A DNA stretch of 64,000 bases, taken from assembly GCA_014656495.1 (NCBI GenBank), contig BNCN01000004.1, positions 1 through 64,000 of the forward strand. Direction: 5' to 3'. Shown here piece after piece: positions 25,522 to 43,900 of this stretch. This stretch comes from Comamonas sp. KCTC 72670. GTDB taxonomy: Bacteria > Myxococcota > Myxococcia > Myxococcales > Myxococcaceae. Position numbers and translations under genes: made by a program. The notes under the pieces are model-generated. The model saw nothing but the letters and a program-made list of their open reading frames with translations, had not been told where the DNA came from and ran no database searches. Each line of letters begins with the position of its first letter. Within the stretch, counting starts at the first letter, position 1.

Positions 25522-27798
25522 ATGATTGAAGTTCAAACAAGTAATGACTCTGAGCGGCTTTCCTGCCGTCAGCGGAGCCGTGTCCCGATGTGGTGTGAGC
25601 CCATTGCTGTCATTGGTCTGGGGTTGCGTTTCCCCAAGTCAGACAGCCCGCAGGCGCTTTGGAAGATGCTGTGTGAGGGGGGCGATGCGACGGGGGACAT
25701 CCCGCCCGGGCGCTGGCCCCTGCAATCGCTTTTCAATCCCGCACCGGACCAGCCCGGAACGATTCGCAACCGCCGTGCGGGCCTGCTTGAAGACGTGGAC
25801 CAGGCGGACCCCACGGCCTTCCGTTTGTCGAAGCGCGAGCTGCGGCAGATGGACCCGCAGCACCGGCTGTTGTTCGAGTGCGCGTGGCACGCCCTGGAGG
25901 ATGCGGGCCTGCCATTCGACGCCGTGAAGGGGAGCCGCACGGGCGTCTTCATGGGCGTCAACTTCAGCGACTTCCAGCGGCTGCTGGCCAAGGACTGGTC
26001 GGCGTTGGATGGCTACTCCGTCCTCGGGACGACGGCGTCCTTCGCCGCGAACCGGCTCTCCTACGCGTTCGACCTGAGAGGGCCCAGCACCGTCTCGAGC
26101 GTGGGGTGCGCCTCGTCGACGGTGGCCCTTCATGAGGCCTGCCGCAGCTTGATGCTGGGCGAGGTGGAGCTGGCGCTGGCGGGCGGCGTGGAGCTGATGC
26201 TGTCGCCAGACAGCAGCATCATGCTCTCGCAGGCTGGCGTGTTCTCCGAGCGGGGCCAGTGCCGGACGCTGGATGCGCAGGCCGACGGATACGTGCGGGG
26301 CGAGGGCGCGGGCGTGGTGGTGCTCAAGCGCCTGTCGAAGGTCGACCCCAGCGACCGGGTCTACGGGGTGATTCGCGGCAGCGCCGTCAATCACAATGGC
26401 CGCAATGAGTGGATCATGGCGCCCAGCGCCGCGGCCCAGGCGGAGGTCATCCGATCGGCCTGCGAGTCCGGTGGGGTGGCGCCCGACAGCCTCGACTACA
26501 TCGAGCTGCACGGCTCCTCCTTCTTGAAGGGCGACGCGGCCGAGGCGGATGCGATTGGCGAGGCGCTCGGGACACAGCGGCCATTCCCATGCCGGATGGG
26601 CGCCGTCAGCAACAACCTGGGCTACCTGGGCGCGGCCGCGGGCATCGCCCAGTTCATCAAGGTGTGCCTGTCGCTGCACCACCGCGCCTTGCCGCCCACG
26701 ATTCACGTGGACTCGCCGAACCCGCTGATCGACTTCGACGCGCTGGGGCTGCGCGTTCAATCGGAGCTGGAGCCCTGGCCCACTCGCGAGGCGGGTGTTC
26801 CCCCCAGGGCGGGCATCGTGTCGACCTCGCTGGGCGGCGCCAACGGCTTCGTCGTGCTGGAAGCGGCGCCCGCGCCGCAGGCCCTGGACGCGGGGAGGGT
26901 GGAGGCCCCAGGGCATCTGCTGCTGCTGTCGGCGCTCACGCAGGAGGGGCTCCGCCAGCGGGCGCTCCAGTTGCGGGACTTCCTGGCCGCGACCGCCGAG
27001 TCCGAGACCTCGCTGGAGGACATCTGCTTCACCGCCGCGTGCAAGCGCCAGCATCACCGGCACCGGGCCGCTGTGGCCGCGGCGGACCGTGCGGGGCTCG
27101 TGGAGCAGCTCGGCCTGCTGGCCCAACCTGGAGCGTCTTCAGTCCTTGCGGAGGAGGGGCAGCCGGAGCCTCGCGTGGAGGCCGCGCGCGCCTTCGTGGC
27201 GGGTGGGGCTTTCGCTCGCGACGCGGTCGCCGCGCAGGGACGACGCTGTGTGAGTCTTCCAGTCCATCCCTTCCAGCGGCAGCGCCTCTGGCCGGAGTGG
27301 CTCACGCCGGAAGAGGTTTGCCGGCCGCCCACGGCGGCACGGCCGGGCGCCGCCACGGTGCTTCAGTCCGCCGCGCGGACCGCTGGCGATGCGCGTGAGG
27401 TGCCGGTGGTTCAGGGAGAGGGGCAGATGCTGGCGTTCCTGCGCGGCCAGCTCGCGCAGGTGCTGGAGGTCGAACCCGCGACGCTCGACGCCGAGGGGCG
27501 GACCTTCTTCGAGCTGGGATTGAACTCGATTGGCGCCACGCAGTTGAAGGAGCGGTTGGCCCGGTCGCTGGAGTTGTCGTTGTCGACGACGCTCCTCTTC
27601 GAACTCCCCCGGTTGGAGCCGCTGGCGAAGCGCCTGGTGGCCCTCCAGGAGGCGAAGGGGGCGCGGAGGGGCGTGGCCGCGAGCGGGTCCGAGCAGGAGG
27701 ACCCGGACCTGGTCGATCGCATTGCCGGGATGTCCGAGGACGAAGCGCGCGAGCAGATCGCCCGGACGCTGGCCCAACTCAGTCTCGAGGTTGCGTGA
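25522..27798 (+). CDS. AT-less KS-ACP polyketide synthase protein with altered KS active site (likely starter/loading protein)
   Basis: Protein of about 758 residues. A ketosynthase spans about 25-450. The nucleophile Cys196 (SVGCASS) and His330 (IELHGSS) are present, but the third catalytic position, normally His in NxGH, is Tyr368 (NNLGY), and the usual Lys before it is missing. After the KS only remnants of the KS-AT linker and the post-AT linker (LPVHPFQRQRLW) remain; the AT is gone. A carrier domain follows (FELGLNSIG, Ser669). It cannot do a normal extension and may hold the pyrrolyl starter or pass it on. The start is uncertain: ATG 25522, or 25588 next to the KS. Confidence 0.8.
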   Translation: MIEVQTSNDSERLSCRQRSRVPMWCEPIAVIGLGLRFPKSDSPQALWKMLCEGGDATGDIPPGRWPLQSLFNPAPDQPGTIRNRRAGLLEDVDQADPTAFRLSKRELRQMDPQHRLLFECAWHALEDAGLPFDAVKGSRTGVFMGVNFSDFQRLLAKDWSALDGYSVLGTTASFAANRLSYAFDLRGPSTVSSVGCASSTVALHEACRSLMLGEVELALAGGVELMLSPDSSIMLSQAGVFSERGQCRTLDAQADGYVRGEGAGVVVLKRLSKVDPSDRVYGVIRGSAVNHNGRNEWIMAPSAAAQAEVIRSACESGGVAPDSLDYIELHGSSFLKGDAAEADAIGEALGTQRPFPCRMGAVSNNLGYLGAAAGIAQFIKVCLSLHHRALPPTIHVDSPNPLIDFDALGLRVQSELEPWPTREAGVPPRAGIVSTSLGGANGFVVLEAAPAPQALDAGRVEAPGHLLLLSALTQEGLRQRALQLRDFLAATAESETSLEDICFTAACKRQHHRHRAAVAAADRAGLVEQLGLLAQPGASSVLAEEGQPEPRVEAARAFVAGGAFARDAVAAQGRRCVSLPVHPFQRQRLWPEWLTPEEVCRPPTAARPGAATVLQSAARTAGDAREVPVVQGEGQMLAFLRGQLAQVLEVEPATLDAEGRTFFELGLNSIGATQLKERLARSLELSLSTTLLFELPRLEPLAKRLVALQEAKGARRGVAASGSEQEDPDLVDRIAGMSEDEAREQIARTLAQLSLEVA

Positions 27799-30700
27799 TG
27801 AGTCGGAAGGACGGAGTCGTGGCGGAGCTGACGCCTCTTCAGCAGGCGCTGCTGACCATCGAGAAGCTGCAGAAGAAGCTGGCGACGGCCGCGCAAGGTG
27901 ACAGCGAGCCCATCGCCATCATCGGCATGGCCTGCCGGTTTCCGGGCGGCGCGAACAGCCCGGAGTCGTTCCGCGAGTTGCTGTGGGGCGGCGGCGAGGC
28001 GCTGACGGAGATCCCCTCGGATCGCCGCGCGCTTCAGGGGCTCTACGATCCGGACTCGTCCAAGCCGGGGAAGCTCGCCATGCGGCGCGCCGGCTTCGTC
28101 GAAGCGGCCGACCGGTTCGATGCCGAGTTCTTCCACATCTCCCGGCGTGAAGCCGAGGGCATGGACCCGCAGCAACGCTTCTTCCTGGAGGTGAGCTGGG
28201 AGGCCCTGGAGGACGCGGGGATTCCTCCGCGCCAACTGGTGGGGACGCGCACGGGTGTGTTCGCGGGAGTCCACGCGAAGGACTACGCCTTCGTGACGGG
28301 CGGCGGGCTGGAGAAGGTGGGAACCCACTACTCCACGGGTGTGGACGCCAGCTACGTCGCGGGGCGCCTGTCGTATCTGCTCGGCCTTGAAGGCCCCAGC
28401 ATGGCCGTGGACACGGCGTGCTCGTCGTCGCTGTCCGCCGTGCACCTGGCGTGTCAGAGCCTGCGGACCGAGGAGTCCACGCTGGCCATCGCCGGTGGTG
28501 TGAAGCTTATCCTGGCCCCGCACCTCAGCGTCTTCTTGTCCAAGGCGGGCGCGCTGTCTCCGACCAGCCGCTGCCGCACCTTCGACCGGGATGCGGACGG
28601 CATGGTGCAGGGCGAGGGCTGTGGCGTGGTCGTCCTGAAGCGCCTGCGTGACGCCGTCCGCGATGGCGACCGCATCCTCGCGACCCTGCGGGGGACGGGC
28701 ATGAACCACGATGGCGCCAGCGGCGGCCTCACGGTTCCGAACGTCCGGGCACAGGAGGCCCTGTACCGCCGTGTCCTTCAGCGCGCGGGCATCGACCCGG
28801 CCCAGGTGGACTACCTGGAGGCGCACGGGACGGGGACGCGCTTGGGGGACCCCATCGAGCTGGACGGCGTGGCGCGCGTCTACGGTGCGTCGCGGCCCGC
28901 GGAGCGCCCGCTGTGGGTGGGCTCCGTCAAACCGAACATCGGACACACCGAGGCCGCGGCGGGGATCGCCGGGCTCATCAAGGCGGTGCTCGTCCTTCAG
29001 TCCGGAGAGATTCCGCCGTCCCTCCACTTCGAGCATCCGACGCCGGAGTTCGCGTGGGAGGGCTCCGGCATCGACGTGCCTAGGCGGCGCACGCCACTCG
29101 CACCCAAGGACGGTCCGCATCGCGTCGCGGTGAGCTCGTTCGGCATGAGCGGGGTGAACGCGCACGCGCTCGTCGAGTCCTATTCGAAACCCGAGGAGGG
29201 GGCCGCGACCTCCGGCCATTTCGTGCTCCCGCTGTCGGCGCGGACGGAGCCGGCCTTGCGCGAGCTGGCGGGGGCCTGGGCCCGGCGACTGGCGTCACGG
29301 ACTGAGGCTCGCCTGGAAGACCTCTGCTACACCGCCGGCGCTGGGCGGTCCCATCACGGTCACCGCGCCGCGCTGTTGGGCGGCACTCAGGATGCGCTTC
29401 GTGCCGCGCTCCTGGCGGTCGCGGAAGGACGCACCGCCGAAGGCATCGTGCGCGGCCATGCCAAGGCGGACGTGGAGGGCTCCGCGGTGTTCGTGTTCGG
29501 TGACACGGAGCCTACCGTGGAGCAGCGCCTGCGCGAGCTGGTGGAGAACGCCGCGTTCCGGCGGCACGTGGAGAAGGTGGACGCCACGTTCCGGCAGGTG
29601 GCGGGGTGGTCCGTCCTGGAACACGTGGAGCGTGGGCAGGCAGCCTCCGGCGACGAGGTGAAGTCGGGCGTCCTGCTCGCCTACCAGGTGGCGTGGGCCG
29701 CGTTCTGGCAGTCCTGTGGCCTGGCTGTGGCGAGCGTCACGGGGGCGGGCGTCGGGGCGCTCTCCGCGGCCGTGGTCGCGGGGCTGCTCTCGGAGGAGGA
29801 CGCAATCCGGTTGAGTCTGCGTCTTCCCTCGACGCAGCCCATTCGTCCGGCCCCCGCGAAGTGCCCGTACTTCTCTCCCGTGGACGCGTCCTGGGTCGAA
29901 GTGGGTGCGTCGTTGCCCGCGGAGGCTTGGGAGAAGCCCTCGGTGGACCTGGCGCGGGTGGTGGAGCACCTGGGCGCACGCCGGGGGGCTGCCTTCGTCC
30001 TGGCTTCCTGTGGAGACGCGGTCCACGCGGCGCTCGAGGCGGACGCCCAGCGTCTGGGCAGCGGCGCGCTCGTGCTTCGCGCCAGCCAGCAGGAGGGTGG
30101 CGGCTGGCCGGGGGTGCTGCACGCCATCGCACGCCTTTACGGCAGCGGAGTGCGGGTCCGGTTCGAGGGCCTCCATGTCGGTGCCCGGAAGACGGCCGCG
30201 CCGACGTATCCTTGGCAGCGCGAGCGTTTCTGGTGGGATGGGGAGCAGGCCCCCGCGAAGCCCACGGTCGTCGCAGCGCCCTCGCTTCCGGTGGCGATTG
30301 CGCCACCGTCCGTGGACGGACTCTTCTGTGACGTCTCGTGGACAGAACGGGCCGCGAGCGAAGCCCCAGCGCAGGCGACGGGACACTGGCTCATCGTCGC
30401 CGAGGCGGAGGAGGGGGCGAGCGCGCTTCAGGACGCGTTGGTGAAGGCGGGCGGCACTGTCCGCGTGGCGCGTGCGGACTCCGACCTGGATGCCGTGTTG
30501 GGTGAATCAGCGCCGGGGAGGCCGTCGCTCCGTGGAGTCGTCTTCCTGGCGAGCGCGGCGCACCCTGAGGGGCTGGATGGGCTGAGTGCGTCCATCCACC
30601 GTGAAGTCTCGGCGGCGGTGTCGCTCGTTCAGGCTCTGACGCGGCTGGCGGTGCCGCCCCGGCTGTTCCTGGTCTCTCAAGGCGCGCAGGCCGCCGATGA

Positions 30701-32080
30701 TGTCGCAGGCCCGGCGGTGATGTCTGGTGCGCCGCTCTGGGGGCTCGGCCGGGTCGTCGCGTACGAGCATCCGGAACTCGCCTGCAAGCGAATCGACGTC
30801 GAACCGGGGGTGCTCCAGGCCGTGGTGCCGGAGCTTGTGCGCGCGGGAGAAGCGGCCTCGGATGATGACGAAGTGGTCCTCCGGGGCGGACGGAGGCTGA
30901 CGCCTTCGTTCACGCAGGACCTCGCGGTGTCACGGGGCGCGGGCACGTTCCGTGCTCGGGCGGACCGCACGTATCTGATCACGGGTGGCCTGGGCGGCAT
31001 CGGCCTGCGGCTGGCTTCGTGGCTGGCGGCCCATGGCGCCCGGCACCTCGCCTTGTGTGGCAGGAAGGGAGAGACGGAGGCGTCGCGCCTCGCCCTGGCG
31101 CCGCTCCGTGAGGCGGGCGTGCACGTGGCGACGTTCCGCGTCGACGTGAGCCGCGCCGACCAGGTGGCGGAGATGCTGGAGTCCATCCGGCGGGGTGGGG
31201 CGCCTCTGGGCGGCATCTTCCACAGCGCGGGGGTGCTGGCGGACAGCTCCTTGCTGCAGTGGTCGCCGCGCGACTTCGAGACCGTCATGGGCCCGAAGGT
31301 GCAGGGCGCTTGGAACCTCCATGCGCTGGCGACGGACGCGACGCTCGAGCAGTTCGTCGTCTTCTCCTCGACCGCGTCGTTGATGGGCTCGCCGGGCCAG
31401 GCCAGCTACGCGGCGGCGAACGCGTTCCTCGATGCGCTGGCGCACTTCCGGCGCGCTCGTGGCCTGCCCGGCATCAGCCTCAACTGGGGAAGCTGGGGCG
31501 AGGTCGGGATGGCCGTCGCGGATGCACGGCGCGGGGAGCGGCTCGCGGGGCAGGGCATGTCGCCCATGTCCGTGGACGAGGCCCTGGCCGCCATGGCGCA
31601 GGTGCTCGTTGAGAACCCCATCCGCCGGGGGATTGCTCGCTTCGACGCGGAGCGGTGGCGCGCGAGTCATCCGTCCATCGCGACGTCATCGTTGTTCCGC
31701 CGTGCGGCCGTGCCCGAGGAGGTCTCCGTGGCGGAGTCGGCGCCGCGCAAGCTGCGCGAGGTGCTGCTCTCGCTCGACGGCGCCGCTCGCCGGGAGGCCT
31801 TGGAGGCCAGGCTGAAGGAGATGGTCAGTGAGGTCGGAAAGATTCCGACCGCGAAGCTGTCCCCCTCCGACTCGTTCGACGCGCTGGGGTTCGACTCCAT
31901 CATGGCGCTCGAACTTCGCGACCTGGTGTTGGGCGAGCTCGACGTGAGCATGCCCCTCAAGAGTTTCGTCGACGATCGTTCCATCGAGCAGGTGACGGCT
32001 GAGCTTCTCGAGAAGCTCGCCGTCGCCAGTGTGCTCAGCGCTGCCCCTTCGGAGCGCGGTGAATCCAAGCGGGTCCTGCT

Positions 32081-32084
<4 letters not shown>
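27798..32084 (+). CDS. PKS module KS-(degenerate AT)-KR-ACP
   Basis: Protein of 1428 residues, with the ATG overlapping the previous stop by one base. An N-terminal docking helix precedes an intact KS (DTACSSS with Cys208, EAHGTGT, NIGH). Residues about 560-790 are a shortened AT in which the GHSxG active site reads GAGVG: Ser is Gly651, the preceding His is Ala, and the segment with the HAFH-type motif is deleted. A KR follows (TGGLGGIG near 1061, Tyr retained in [12 protein letters not shown]-type motif), then an ACP (GFDSI, Ser1367). There is no DH. An extender unit must come from an AT acting in trans, or the module only modifies or transfers. Confidence 0.88.
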
Positions 32085-40981
<8,897 letters not shown>

Positions 40982-40990
40982 GACGGATCG

Positions 40991-43900
40991 ATGTCAGCGC
41001 AAGGAAGCGATACGAGCTACGGCGAGCTGATGAAGCGCGCGCTCCTGAAGTTGCAGGAGGCGCAGTCGAAGCTCGATGCCCAGGAGTTGGAGCGGCACGG
41101 CGCCATCGCCATCGTGGGGATGGGCTGCCGCTTCCCGGGCGGAGTGACGGACCCCGAGGGTTACTGGCGCCTCCTCGTGGAGGGCACGGACACCGTCACC
41201 GAGGTGCCGGGTGACCGGTGGAACGCGGACAGCTTCTTCCACCCCGACCCGGACCACCCCGGTGGCATCTACACGCGCCACGGCAGCTTCCTCCGGGAGA
41301 TGGACCAGTTCGAGCCGCGCTTCTTCGGCATCTCGCCACGTGAAGCGGCGCGGATGGACCCTCAGCACCGCTTGCTGTTGGAGGTGGCCTGGGAGGCGGT
41401 GGAGCGTGCTGGCCGCAACCCGGCGAGCCTCAACGGGACGCGGACCGGTGTCTTCGTCGGCTTGATGGGGCAGGACTACACGCAGATCGCCACGCAGTCG
41501 CCGGAGCTCATCGATGCGCACACGGGCGCGGGGAACGGCGCGAGCGTCGCGGCCGGACGGCTCTCGTACACGTTCGGTCTCCAGGGGCCCAGCCTCACGG
41601 TGGACACCGCGTGCTCGTCGTCGCTCGTCGCGGTGCATCTGGCCATTCGCAGCCTGCGCCAGCGTGAGAGCGACTTTGCTTTCGCGGGGGGCGTGAACCT
41701 CGTCCTCTCGCCCGTGGCGACGTTGATCGAGTCGCGCACGCACATGCTGTCTCCGGATGGGCGCTGCAAGACGTTCGACGCTTCGGCCAACGGTATCGGG
41801 CGCGGGGAAGGGTGTGGCCTCGTCTTCCTGCGACGCCTGGAGGACGCGCTGGCGGATGGGGACCCCATCGCCGCGGTGATTCGTGGCTCGGCGGTGAATC
41901 AGGATGGCCGGACCAGCGGGCTCACCGTGCCCAATGGCCTCGCGCAGCAGCGGGTCATCCGTGATGCCCTGAGTGACGCCAAGGTCGAGCCCGCGAAGGT
42001 GGGCTACGTCGAGGCTCACGGGACGGGCACCGCGCTGGGCGACCCCATCGAGCTGGAGGCGCTCTCCGCCGTCTATTGCGCTCGGACGGGGCGCCAGCAG
42101 CCCCTGATGGCGGGCTCCGTGAAGACGAACATGGGCCACCTCGAGGGGGCCTCTGGCATCGCGGGGTTGATCAAGTCCGCGCTGTGTCTGGCGAAGGCAG
42201 AGGTGCCGCCACACCTGCATCTGCGCGCGCCCACGCCGCACGTGGATTGGCGGCAACTGTCCATCGAGGTGCCCACCTCGCGCCGTGGCTGGACGGCGGA
42301 GGCGTCGCGGTTCGCGGCCGTGAGCTCCTTCGGCTTCTCTGGGACCAACGCGCACGTGGTGCTGGAGTCCGCCCCGGCGCCCAAGGTGCCGGAGCGTTCG
42401 GTGGAGCGGCCGTCGCATGTCCTGGCGCTGTCGGCCCGGTCGGCGGGCAGCCTGCGCCGGCTCGCGGGTTCCCTGGCGGAGTCGCTGTCGAACGGACACG
42501 GCGACGCGCTCGCGGACGTCTGCCATACGATGAACACGGGCCGTGCCGCGATGGAGGAGCGCGCGGCGTTCGTGGCCTCGACGTCCGAGGCGATGGCGGA
42601 GGCGCTGCGCGCCTTCAGCAGGGGGGAACGCGGTGACGCCGTGGAGGGGCGAAAGGCGGAGCACGCGCCCAAGGTCGCCTTCCTCTTCACGGGACAAGGC
42701 TCCCAGTACGTGGGCATGGGCCGTGAGCTGTTCGAGACCCAGCCCGCCTTCCGGCGCGAGCTGCTGCGCTTCGAGGAGATTCTGAAGCCGCACCTCGACC
42801 GGCCTCTGACGGAGGTGCTGTTCAACGACACCTCGGGGGCGCTCGACGAGACGCGGTACACCCAGCCCGCGTTGGTGGCGCTGGAGCTGGCCCTGGCGAA
42901 CCTGCTTCGTGCCTGGGGCCTGCGCGTGGATGCGGTCCTGGGACACAGCGTGGGCGAGTACGCGGCGGCCATGTTCGCGGGGGTCATGACGCCCGAGAAC
43001 GGCCTCCCGCTGGTGGCCGAGCGCGCGCGGTTGATGCAGGCGTTGCAGGCGCCCGGCGCGATGCTGGCCGTGTTCGCCGAGCCGTCCCGGGTGGCGCCGT
43101 TCCTCGCACCTCATCTCCGGGTGAGCATCGCGGCACGCAATGGTCCGCGGAACACGGTGGTCTCGGGCGATGCGGCCTCCATCGACGCCATCGTCCAGGT
43201 GCTGGTGGCGGAGGGCATCGAGAGCCGGCGGCTGAACGTCTCGCACGCCTTCCACTCACCCCTGATGCAGCCCGTGCTGGCGGCGTTCGAGCGCGCCGTC
43301 GCGCGTGTCCCGCTCCAGTTGCCCCAGGTCGCGCTCATCTCGAATCTCGACGGGCGCGAGGTGGGTGACGCCATCACCCAGCCTGGGTATTGGGCGCGCC
43401 ACATCCTCCAGCCCGTGTGCTTCGCCGAGGGCGTCCAGACGCTCCTCCAGCGCGGGGTGCGTGTCTTCCTGGAGCTGGGGCCCAAGCCCTCGCTGTCGGG
43501 CTTCGCTCGGGACGTGGTGGCCAGCGAGTCCGCCGTGTGGCTGGAGACGCTTCACCCGCGCCGGTCGGACTGGGCGGGCTTGCTCCGCGCACTGTCCGAG
43601 CTTCATGTGCGCGGCGCCCAGGTGGACTGGGCGAGCTTCGACGCGGGGCATGGCCGCAGGCGCACGTCGCTGCCGACCTATCCCTTCGAGCGCCAGCGCC
43701 ACTGGCTGGAGGTCCCCGCCCCGTGGTCGCGGCAGGTCCGGCGCGCCTCGACGCATCCCTTGCTCGGCGCCCGGTTGGACTCCCCTGCACTGAAGGAGGG
43801 GACGACGGTCTTCGGAACGGAGCTGTCGGCGGACACCGCGTCCTTCGTGTCCGACCACCGCGTGTACGGCAAGGCCGTGGTCCCGGCCTCGGCGTTCGTG

